From Chlorobiota bacterium (GTDB taxonomy: Bacteria > Bacteroidota > Ignavibacteria > OLB7), in NCBI GenBank assembly GCA_016788565.1, contig JAEUSP010000114.1, positions 1 to 64,000 on the forward strand: 64,000 nt of DNA, read 5' to 3'. A program made the translations under genes and the position numbers. How positions within the stretch are numbered: the first letter of the stretch is position 1; every line of letters starts with the position of its first letter. Below the pieces are notes generated by a model. The model ran no database searches, was not told the origin of the DNA, and saw only the letters and a list, made by a program, of their open reading frames with translations. Positions 25,433-32,685 of the stretch are shown here, piece by piece.

Positions 25433-26169
25433 GGTTGTTGCTCACCCTCCTCATCTGCCGCCTCGTTATCGAAGTCATCATCGTCGTCATCCCCCTGCTC
25501 CATTTCCCGCTCAGCGTCGTGGCCAGTTTGATCGGCGGTGTGGTAGGCAGTGCTGTTCCCCATCATATCCATTTCTGGTGTGGGAAGTTCATCACTCTCT
25601 TCGGGGACGGTCAGCAGCAGCGCGCCTTCGGAGATCAGCCAAAGAACCATCCGCTTGGCTTCGGCCAGCGAAACGCCGTACATGTAAGCGAACCGCCAAA
25701 GGTCAATCGGCCCGCGCCAGACCTCCACCATGAAGGCTTGATCCATGGTGAGCCGCCCGTTTGCGGCAACAACATCCAGCGCGGCATCCACCATCAATTT
25801 CCCTTCGTCGTGGGTGATGTTGTGGCTGCTGAAAATGAAGTTCTGTTGCTCGGCAAGGTCGCAAATCAGGAAGCCGCGCCGCCCGGGAAGAAGGTCGTTC
25901 AGATAACCGAGACTGACGATGTACGGCTCCTGGTCGCCCCCCCACAAGTCATCCCAAACGGGGGCATCATGTTGGCGCAGCCATTCAAAAAATTGTTGTT
26001 CCCGTTGGGGAAGCCGGATAAGTGTGTTGCTGCCAAATCGCGCAAGCAGTTCTTGGGCTTGTTCGGCGGAAAGTTCGCGCATCTCGTCATCGCTGATTTC
26101 AGCAATGTGGACGGCAAGGTTGGCCGGGTCCAGCCGGCCTATCAGCAGGGAAAACGTGTCGGAATTCAT
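25429..26169 (-). CDS. Unknown protein with very acidic C-terminal tail
   Basis: 246 residues from the ATG giving MNSDTFSLLIGRL; an upstream start at 26247 is possible but adds an unlikely Arg/Gly-rich leader. No signal peptide or membrane segment, so probably cytoplasmic. The body is helix-rich (SDDEMRELSAEQAQELLARF, a middle part with MVDAALDVVAANGRLTMDQAFMVE). The end is strongly acidic (GDDDDDDFDN). I do not recognise the family. The stop overlaps the lysC start by four bases, so the two genes are coupled. Confidence 0.7.
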   Translation of the reverse strand: MNSDTFSLLIGRLDPANLAVHIAEISDDEMRELSAEQAQELLARFGSNTLIRLPQREQQFFEWLRQHDAPVWDDLWGGDQEPYIVSLGYLNDLLPGRRGFLICDLAEQQNFIFSSHNITHDEGKLMVDAALDVVAANGRLTMDQAFMVEVWRGPIDLWRFAYMYGVSLAEAKRMVLWLISEGALLLTVPEESDELPTPEMDMMGNSTAYHTADQTGHDAEREMEQGDDDDDDFDNEAADEEGEQQP

Positions 26170-26388
26170 CGGCGGCAAAATACCATGCGCCCCAATTCCA
26201 ACAAGGTTTGGAAGCGTTAGCACCCCGCCCAACCGCCGCCGCAGCATTGTGATCCTCCCAACTCTTACCTAATCTTACACGCCGCGCCGCATCAGAACGG
26301 TTGGCGGTTCGTCGGGGGGAATGGAGTGAGGAAGTGGAATAAAAAATCACTCACGATTGCAACCAACTCACATCCCCCATGTAACCAA

Positions 26389-26457
26389 CCACTGACCACT
26401 GACCACTGACCACTGACCACTGACCACTGACCACTGACCACTGACCACTGACCACAC
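26389..26457 (+). repeat. Period-7 array CCACTGA, nine perfect units, next to a start codon
   Basis: Nine identical CCACTGA units occupy 26389-26451, followed by CCACAC and then the ATG of the TPR gene at 26458. The array therefore occupies the entire region where a ribosome-binding site would be, and no Shine-Dalgarno sequence is present. On the other strand it translates as a repeated SGQWSVV peptide, which is an artefact of the seven-base period. Confidence 0.95.
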
Positions 26458-27957
26458 ATGACCCGCCCACTGCTTCCCCTCCTTCTCCTGATTGCCACCG
26501 CGCCGGTTGCGGCCACTGCCGATGAGATTGATCGCTTGGTTCAGCAAGGGATCGAGCAACTCTACAGCGTGCAGTTCGATGCCGCCGCCGCCAGTTTCGA
26601 CCAAGCAATCAAGGCTGATCCCACCGACCCTCGCGGGCATTTCTACCGTGCGAACGTCCATTTGTGGAGCTACCTGTTTGCGCGGCAGCAAGCGCAATCG
26701 CTGCTCTATTTCAACGCCAGCGACCGGGTGATTAGGGTGGCCGAAGCGCGGCTGAAATCGAACCCCCGCGACCACCGCTCGCGGATGTTTTTGGGGATGA
26801 CCTACGGCTACCGCGCCATTGCCAACGCCCGCGCCGAGAACCTGATGTCCGCCGCACTATCGGCCAAAACCTGCTACGACCAGTTGACCGAAGTGGTGAA
26901 AGCGGATCCAAAATTGGCCGATGCCCAGTTGGGGTTGGGGATATTCCATTTCATCTTCGGCTCGGTCCCAAAAGCTGCGGGAGTGTTGGCCGGGTTGGGT
27001 GGGGTGAAAGGTGATGCGCAGCTGGGATTGCGCGAAATTGAAAACGCCGCCGCACGCGGTTTCTACTTCCGCAACGATGCCAAGCTGGCACTGGCATTGC
27101 TGAATATCTACTACCGTGATGACTTCAAGGCTGGCGAAAAAACGCTGAATGAAATGGCGCGGAAATATCCCAAGAATGTGGCGATCCTGTACGCGCTGGG
27201 CAATGTATATCTGGATCAGGAGCAGCCGGAAAAAGCGGTGATCTATCTGGATAAAGTGACGCAACTGGGGAACGTTGATTTCCGCACCATCAACGACTTC
27301 AGCTACCAGCGTTGCGGCATGGCCTTCTTCACCCAGAACAATTTCCCACGCGCCAAAACCTACCTGCAAAAATTCCTTCGCCGAAGCGATGAGAAAATTC
27401 TGAAAGCCTACGCTTGGTATCTGCTGGGTGTCTGCTTCGAGATGGAGGGGGCGCGGGGCGATGCCGTGGCGGCCTACCAGCGCGCACTGAAAAGCCCCAA
27501 CTACGGCACACCGGAAGACATGGTGGGGCACCGCCGCGCAAAAATGCTGATTGCCACACCGCTAACCCCGAACGACATGGAGGCGATTCGGGCATTGAAC
27601 AACGCCACCGCAAGCAACTTTGATGGAGCCATTTCCACAGCCAACGCCCTGCTTGCCCGCAGCAACCTTACCCCGGCGCAACGGGCGCAAGCCCACTACG
27701 CCATTGGCCAGGGGTTGCAGGGGAAGAAGCAGTTCGCAAAAGCGATTGAATCCTACCGGAGCGCGGTTTCGGTTGGGAAGCACCCGGAAACTTGGGTGAC
27801 ACCGTTCGGTTTTCTTCACCTTGCCGAGTGCTACCTGGCGTTGAACGACCGCACCAACTGGCGAAAAAACATCGAGACCGCCAAAACATTCCACGGCTAC
27901 GACAACGAGAAAATGCTCCGTTTCCAGATTGAGCGGGATGTGACGATGATTGATTGA
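26458..27957 (+). CDS. Secreted tetratricopeptide-repeat protein (TTC39/IML2-like)
   Basis: 499 residues. The signal peptide is clear (MTRPLLPLLLLIATAPVAATA). TPR units follow, for example QLYSVQFDAAAASFDQAIKA, HFYRANVHLWSY and a C-terminal group (AYAWYLLGVCFEMEGARGDA, AHYAIGQGLQGKKQFAKAI). The central pattern KADPKLADAQLGLGIFHFIFG resembles bacterial relatives of the TPR39/IML2 family, which I recall as a periplasmic or outer-membrane TPR group; confidence in that is moderate. It precedes a dual-OmpA protein on the same strand by about 100 bases, so the two may act together in the envelope. Its translation start sits directly behind a heptamer array. Confidence 0.82.
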   Translation: MTRPLLPLLLLIATAPVAATADEIDRLVQQGIEQLYSVQFDAAAASFDQAIKADPTDPRGHFYRANVHLWSYLFARQQAQSLLYFNASDRVIRVAEARLKSNPRDHRSRMFLGMTYGYRAIANARAENLMSAALSAKTCYDQLTEVVKADPKLADAQLGLGIFHFIFGSVPKAAGVLAGLGGVKGDAQLGLREIENAAARGFYFRNDAKLALALLNIYYRDDFKAGEKTLNEMARKYPKNVAILYALGNVYLDQEQPEKAVIYLDKVTQLGNVDFRTINDFSYQRCGMAFFTQNNFPRAKTYLQKFLRRSDEKILKAYAWYLLGVCFEMEGARGDAVAAYQRALKSPNYGTPEDMVGHRRAKMLIATPLTPNDMEAIRALNNATASNFDGAISTANALLARSNLTPAQRAQAHYAIGQGLQGKKQFAKAIESYRSAVSVGKHPETWVTPFGFLHLAECYLALNDRTNWRKNIETAKTFHGYDNEKMLRFQIERDVTMID

Positions 27958-28057
27958 TTGATTGGTGGATGGAGTTGGAATAGATGCCGCCGCTGCGGGG
28001 AAAAAAGGGGCGGTGGTTTCCACAGATGTTCGCTTCGTTTCCGTTACTTTGCCCCGC

Positions 28058-30115
28058 ATGAAAACGGAGCTGCTCCCCACAACCGTGTTGAATGTTTTGG
28101 CGAATATCTTGGCACTGATGGCCACCGCTTCGGTGCTATCGGCCCAGCCAATTCCCGCCGAACCCCGTCCGGCTTATGGCATTTTTGGCGATGTGAGCCT
28201 GAATATCCACGAGGCGGAGTTCGCCAACCTTCCCGGAATCCCAAGCTGCTGCCCCCGCTACGAAAGTGGAACCGGGTTGGGGCCTTCGGTTGGGCTGTTC
28301 TACGAACTGCCGCTGGGTGGGCAGACGTTACTCTATTTGCGTGCCGGATATTTTTCCCACAGTGCCACGCTTGCCACCACCGAACAAACCACCGTCATTG
28401 TTGGGAACGAAGCGCGCGATGGAAAGTTCGAGCACCGGATTGATGCTTCGCTTGCCTCGGTTGCGATCGAGCCACTGTTTGGCGTGCGCCCTGCTTCGGC
28501 GCTGACGCTGCACATCGGTGGGCGGCTGGGGGCGGTGATTGCCAAGCAATTCAGCCAGCAAGAAACCATTGTGAAGCCGGAGGATGTTGGCGTGTTCGAG
28601 AACGGACGGCGCACCCGCAACGACACCACCGCCGAAATCCCCAATGCCTCCGCAACCGAGGCCGCAGCGGTTGCCGGGCTTAGCTACCAGCTTCCGCTCA
28701 ACCGCCAGCGAACGTTGTTCCTTCAGCCCGAACTCTTCTTTTCGCTTGGCCTTCTGAACGTTGCAACCGATGTTGATTGGAACACCGGTGGAATCAGATT
28801 TGGAGTTGCGTTAAAGTACCGCCCGGCAACCGAGCCAGTGATTGCCGCCACCACCCCCGACTCTCCTCCGGAAACCGAACCACCCACGCCTGGTGCGGAA
28901 TCCCCCGCAGCCGGGCCAGCATTAACCGCAGCCATTGTTGCTGCCGGCGTGGACCACGACGGAACCGAACGCCCAGTGGCCAGCATCCGCACCGAGGAAT
29001 TCATCGCCACGTCACTTCGCCCCTTGTTGAACTATCTCTTCTTTGACGAAAACTCCAGCACGCTTCCCGAACGCTACGCTCGGATTCCGGCTGAGATGAC
29101 GGAGCAATTCCAGATTGAGCGGCTGTATAATTTGGAGACGCTTCCCACCTACTATCACTTGCTGAACATCATTGGCAGGCGGCTGCGCCAGCATCCCGAA
29201 GCTAGGATCACCATCACCGGTTGCAGCCCCGAACAGCCAGTTCAGCCGAACGCCGACGGGCTTGCAACGCGCCGTGCCGAATCGGTTCGGGAATACCTTA
29301 CTCAGGTTTGGGGAATCGCTTCCGGGCGGATGAGCATTGCCGCGCTAACCATGCCGGAGAAGCCCTCGAACCCCACAGAACTTGATGCCGAGCTTGATGG
29401 CATTGCCGAGAACCGCCGCGTGGAGATCACCGCAAGCATCCCGCAGATTCTGGAGCCGGTGGTGACAACCGACACCATCCGCACAATCAACCCGCCAGTG
29501 GTTCGGTTCCGGCCAACCGTTGTGGCCGAATCGGGGGTGTTGAACTGGCAAGTACGCGCCACGCAGCAGGGGAAATTGCTCCGGCAATTTGGCGGGATTG
29601 GAAGCCCACCGGCATTGCTGGATTGGAACATCGAGCAGGAGCAACACACCGTTCCCCGCAGCAACGCGGCGTTGCGGTATCAGTTGTTGGTGGAGGATTT
29701 GAAAGGGGGGAAGCGTTCGGCAGAAGGGGAGTTAGCGGTGGAGGAATTAACCGTTCAGAAAAAACGAACCCAGCGGATTGCCGACCGGGAAATTGACCGC
29801 TACAGCCTGATCCTTTTCGACTTCGACCGCGCCGAGCTGAACGACGCGAACCGCAGGATTAGTGAGTTCATCCGTGGGCGCATCACCCCTGCGGCAACCG
29901 TCACCATCGCCGGCTACACCGACCGGATTGGCCAGGCGGAGTACAACCAGCAGCTATCGGCCCAGCGTGCCCAAGCAACAGCAGAAGCATTGGGGGCACG
30001 CCCCGACCAAGCCGCCGGGCAAGGCGAGACCACCACGCTGTTCAACAACGACCTTCCCGAAGGGCGGTTCTACTCCCGCACGGTGACGGTTGTGGTGGAG
30101 GCACCGGTGAAATGA
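28058..30115 (+). CDS. Outer-membrane protein with two OmpA-like domains (paralogue)
   Basis: 685 residues from the ATG giving MKTELLPTTVLNVL; the frame is open 32 codons upstream. Signal peptide to about residue 30; probable beta-barrel 30-255; Pro/Glu-rich linker (SPPETEPPTPGAE); central OmpA-like domain about 320-475 (LFFDENSSTLPERY, LLNIIGRRLRQHPEARITI, ENRRVEITA); C-terminal OmpA domain about 570-680 (LILFDFDRAELND, VTIAGYTDRIG, LSAQRAQATAEAL). Same layout as the protein at 11998-14130, with conserved blocks such as the linker position and both OmpA domains, so the two are paralogues. It probably anchors the outer membrane to peptidoglycan. Confidence 0.87.
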   Translation: MKTELLPTTVLNVLANILALMATASVLSAQPIPAEPRPAYGIFGDVSLNIHEAEFANLPGIPSCCPRYESGTGLGPSVGLFYELPLGGQTLLYLRAGYFSHSATLATTEQTTVIVGNEARDGKFEHRIDASLASVAIEPLFGVRPASALTLHIGGRLGAVIAKQFSQQETIVKPEDVGVFENGRRTRNDTTAEIPNASATEAAAVAGLSYQLPLNRQRTLFLQPELFFSLGLLNVATDVDWNTGGIRFGVALKYRPATEPVIAATTPDSPPETEPPTPGAESPAAGPALTAAIVAAGVDHDGTERPVASIRTEEFIATSLRPLLNYLFFDENSSTLPERYARIPAEMTEQFQIERLYNLETLPTYYHLLNIIGRRLRQHPEARITITGCSPEQPVQPNADGLATRRAESVREYLTQVWGIASGRMSIAALTMPEKPSNPTELDAELDGIAENRRVEITASIPQILEPVVTTDTIRTINPPVVRFRPTVVAESGVLNWQVRATQQGKLLRQFGGIGSPPALLDWNIEQEQHTVPRSNAALRYQLLVEDLKGGKRSAEGELAVEELTVQKKRTQRIADREIDRYSLILFDFDRAELNDANRRISEFIRGRITPAATVTIAGYTDRIGQAEYNQQLSAQRAQATAEALGARPDQAAGQGETTTLFNNDLPEGRFYSRTVTVVVEAPVK

Positions 30116-30199
30116 TGGTGGGGGAGGGTGAAGGAAAAGTGGAGAGAGAGCATCTTCGAGTATAGCGTGCAAAGTATGAGCCGAGCCACCAGCTAAAAA

Positions 30200-30227
30200 A
30201 ACCACAGAGGCACAGAGATCACAGAGG
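30200..30227 (+). repeat. CACAGAG-type short repeat
   Basis: CCACAGAGG, CACAGAG and CACAGAGGG occur at about ten-base spacing. From memory, very similar repeats often flank GxxExxY genes or remain after their loss in other genomes; no such gene is next to this copy. It resembles, but is not identical to, the inverted-repeat arms at 36750 and 37236. Confidence 0.55.
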
Positions 30228-30287
30228 GAAGAGAAAGAGAGGTTGGCGTATTTATGGATTGTGTGCAAAAGCCACCGAAGTGCGCCC

Positions 30288-30341
30288 CCGCTCATGCTGC
30301 CGCTCATGCTGAGCTTGTCGAAGCAGTCGAAGTATGAGCGG
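30288..30341 (+). repeat. REP-like hairpin repeat, copy 5 (rearranged)
   Basis: The left arm CCGCTCATGCTG is present twice in tandem (30288 and 30300), and the loop has an internal duplication (GTCGAAGCAGTCGAAG). The right arm ATGAGCGG is at 30334-30341 and GCCACCGAAC follows. The flanking GTGTGCAAAAGCCACCGAA lies at about 30261. Confidence 0.85.
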
Positions 30342-30429
30342 AGCCACCGAACCCAGAAGCCGCCGATCTTCCACCTACCGTTTTCGTCTTTCGCTGGCTA
30401 ACGATGAACCTCAGCTTTTCCCCACCCAG

Positions 30430-30476
30430 CAAAACCAGAACGCCCGGCCACGGCAAGCAAGCCGTAGCCGGGCGTT
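30430..30476 (-). terminator. Terminator-like hairpin after the gene at 30496
   Basis: AACGCCCGG (30439-30447) pairs with CCGGGCGTT (30468-30476), with an inner stem ACGGC/GCCGT. Read on the reverse strand it is followed by CTGGTTTTG, a weak U tract, 20 bases after the stop codon. Confidence 0.7.
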
Positions 30477-30495
30477 GTTCAGTGTTGCAGAGCAT

Positions 30496-31143
30496 CTACA
30501 GCCCAATCGTTCCCATGATCGGTTTCAGGTAGTCCCACCCTTCGCTTCGCATATCGGACCAGCTGAATCCATCTTGGTCGTTGCCGGGCATGATAAAGAC
30601 GGCATCGCCGATGGAGTAATCAAAGTCAATGTAGTTCACCGCGTCAATCAGCGTCTGGAAGCCGGAGGGGGTGAAGTAGTCATCTTCGGTGATTCCCTCC
30701 ACCATCTCCATGAACTGCGTCAGGCTGGGGGTGTATTCCAGAATAAAGGCCAGCGTCACCACCACGTAATCTTTTTCGCTGCTCATCCGGTAGGCTTCGT
30801 CCACCTCACGTCCAAGCTCTTCCGGGGCGGTGGCGGCGGTTGCTTCAATGCCAGCTACCCAGTCGTCGAACTCGGCGGTGGCATCGTCGGCATCGGTGAT
30901 GTAGTCCCAGTGGCCGTACTCAAAAAAGTGGATATTCTCACGAAGCACCGCTGTGATCCGCTTGTAGAACATGAACTTTTCGCCCGGGGATTCGGTGGGC
31001 ATCTGCTGGTTGATAACGTTATAGAGTTGCGCCCGCAGCGTGTCCTCACCATAGACGTTAATCACACACTGGATTCCAAAGAACAAGGGATCCCCTTCGC
31101 GGCGGCGGTTGAAGAGGTTGGAGAAAAATCCGCGACGGTTCAT
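30496..31143 (-). CDS. Conserved-looking cytoplasmic protein, unknown function
   Basis: 215 residues, no signal peptide although the N-terminus is Arg-rich (MNRRGFFSNLFNRRREGD), which might be membrane-associating. The body is acidic and aromatic-rich, with MFYKRITAVLRENIHFFEYGHWDYITDADD and a VVVTLAFILEY helix. I do not recognise the family. Its start overlaps the stop of the Tat-type lipoprotein gene by four bases, so the two are translationally coupled and are likely to act together. Confidence 0.7.
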   Translation of the reverse strand: MNRRGFFSNLFNRRREGDPLFFGIQCVINVYGEDTLRAQLYNVINQQMPTESPGEKFMFYKRITAVLRENIHFFEYGHWDYITDADDATAEFDDWVAGIEATAATAPEELGREVDEAYRMSSEKDYVVVTLAFILEYTPSLTQFMEMVEGITEDDYFTPSGFQTLIDAVNYIDFDYSIGDAVFIMPGNDQDGFSWSDMRSEGWDYLKPIMGTIGL

Positions 31144-32471
31144 CCGCTGTACCCCCTTCCGCTGCTGCGCCCGTACGAGCCACTGCTTCCGCTACGAATG
31201 CCGGTGGTGCGTCCGGTTCCATCCACCCGTGTGGAGACGCGCCCGAAGCCGCTTGGCCGCTGCTTCCCAACGCCGCTGCCGCCACCAACCGTCCGCCCGC
31301 TGAACATGGTTGGGCGGCGTGCGGGTGAGTAGGTGCTGCCGCGCAGCCCGGTGGCCGGAAGCCTTGAAGCTGCGGGAATGCCGGCACCAATAAACACCGG
31401 ATAATGGTAGAAAAACCACGGCGAGAAAAACGGGCTTCCGCCGTAGTGATAGACGGTGTGATGTGTTGTTGTTGTTCCCCCGCCGGCAAGCGCGGCTGCC
31501 GAATCGGCTTGCTGCTCCTTGGGGTCGGGGGTGAAATCCGAAAGGGCGATCATCGAGACGTTGATCCCTTTTTCCTTGTAGCTGGCAAAATCGTCGTTCA
31601 GGTCGTCCCGCTCGGCCGTGACCCCTTTGTCGGGAACGGCGTAGATCACGTTAGTGGTTTTCATCCCTTGCAGCTTATCGGCGGTGGGGATTTTGGCCAC
31701 GTAGCGGTTATCGAACTGAGTATCGGGGTCAACGTCGGCAGCAATCCGGTTGGCATCCAGCACCAGCACACCGGGGGCATTTGCCGGGCGTTTTGCCGCT
31801 TTTGCCGAGACCTCGGCAGCGTAGTAGAGCATGGCCCCCAACGTCTCGTGTGATTTCACCACACCAAGCGGATGCGGCCAATTATCGAAGGTGATGACGG
31901 GGTCGGCAACGTCGGCGATTGCGGCGGCGTATGCCACGGCTTCCGGGCCGGGGATATCCACCACAATCATGGTGGTTTCGGGGTTCTTGGTTTTCTGCAG
32001 AATCTCCCGCATCCCTAACCCGCGTGAGTAAGCGGTGCGCATCGCAGGGGTAAACACCGGCCCAATTTCCCCTTTCAGCGACGGCTGATCCAACGCTTGC
32101 ACCAGGGTTGGAACGGTGTACGGTTGCCATGCGGAGTTCTTCACCCCCCAGGCTTTCAGCAACGCGGCGGAGGTGTTGAAGTTGGACCAATCCATGGTCC
32201 CCTGGCTATCGGTGCTGGTTTTTCCGGTGAAGGTCAATTTTTTATCGGTCGAGCCAGCGTTCCAGCCTTCTTTTTTCTGAAGCTCAATGGCATCTTGTTG
32301 GACTTCGGTCGAGCCGTCGTCGGCATCCTCGGAACCATCGCCGCAGCCAACAACGCCAACGCCAGCGGCAACCGCCAGCGAGGCAATTCCAATTTTCGCG
32401 ATAGTCTTGTTTGCTTCCCGGCGCGTCAGCATCTGCTGCCACCACGGGGCATCGTGTTCGTTCGTATTCAT
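31140..32471 (-). CDS. Tat-type lipoprotein of unknown function
   Basis: 443 residues. The N-terminus has a twin-Arg motif (LTRREANKTIAKIGIASLA) followed by a lipobox-like VGVVGC (Cys about 43), so export by Tat and lipid anchoring are inferred. The middle is alpha/beta in pattern (TTMIVVDIPGPEAVAYAAAI, GVLVLDANR), perhaps a Rossmann-type domain. The C-terminal ~110 residues are low complexity: aromatic FFSPWFFYHYPVF then Gly/Ser/Arg-rich to the end (SGSSGSYGRSSGRGYSG). No family recognised. Such Gly/Ser-rich tails occur on surface-exposed lipoproteins. A candidate promoter lies at 32533. Confidence 0.7.
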   Translation of the reverse strand: MNTNEHDAPWWQQMLTRREANKTIAKIGIASLAVAAGVGVVGCGDGSEDADDGSTEVQQDAIELQKKEGWNAGSTDKKLTFTGKTSTDSQGTMDWSNFNTSAALLKAWGVKNSAWQPYTVPTLVQALDQPSLKGEIGPVFTPAMRTAYSRGLGMREILQKTKNPETTMIVVDIPGPEAVAYAAAIADVADPVITFDNWPHPLGVVKSHETLGAMLYYAAEVSAKAAKRPANAPGVLVLDANRIAADVDPDTQFDNRYVAKIPTADKLQGMKTTNVIYAVPDKGVTAERDDLNDDFASYKEKGINVSMIALSDFTPDPKEQQADSAAALAGGGTTTTHHTVYHYGGSPFFSPWFFYHYPVFIGAGIPAASRLPATGLRGSTYSPARRPTMFSGRTVGGGSGVGKQRPSGFGRVSTRVDGTGRTTGIRSGSSGSYGRSSGRGYSG

Positions 32472-32532
32472 ACTTGTTCTTGGTTGTTCCTGTGTGGGGA
32501 TTACAAGCCGCCCCTAACGACTGACGACCGCC

Positions 32533-32540
32533 CAAAGATA
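32533..32540 (-). promoter_or_regulatory. Candidate -7 element TATCTTTG
   Basis: Matches TAnnTTTG, the -7 box of Bacteroidetes promoters, about 60 bases upstream of the start at 32471. No TTTG is found at the exact upstream spacing, so support is partial. Confidence 0.4.
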
Positions 32541-32610
32541 CGGCCTGCCGTTTGGAAAATTGTGAGAAGAGTGAGTGCCAGTAAAAAATTAACTTGCTCC
32601 CCTGCTGAAC

Positions 32611-32652
32611 CTCATAAAAAACACACGGCTTGCCAGTTGTGGCAAGCCGTGT
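32611..32652 (-). terminator. Intrinsic terminator after the vWA/OmpA gene
   Basis: ACACGGCTTGCCA (32623-32635) and TGGCAAGCCGTGT (32640-32652) form a perfect 13-base stem with a four-base loop. On the reverse strand it is followed by GTTTTTT, 33 bases after the stop of the gene at 32686. Confidence 0.9.
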
Positions 32653-32685
32653 TGGTTCAATCCAGAGGTGTTATCTCACCGTGCC

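Larger units (their letters stand above)
30116..30495. other. Intergenic region with several repeats and a terminator
   Basis: No gene is seen. It contains a partial repeat copy (about 30161-30190), a short CACAGAG-type repeat (30200-30227), the hairpin repeat 30288-30341 and the terminator of the reverse-strand gene at 30496. Confidence 0.75.

Noticed and set aside
26292-26775. Reverse-strand proteins with repeated SGQWSVV
   Set aside because: Artefact: three heptamers equal seven codons, so every frame of the array gives a repeat peptide.
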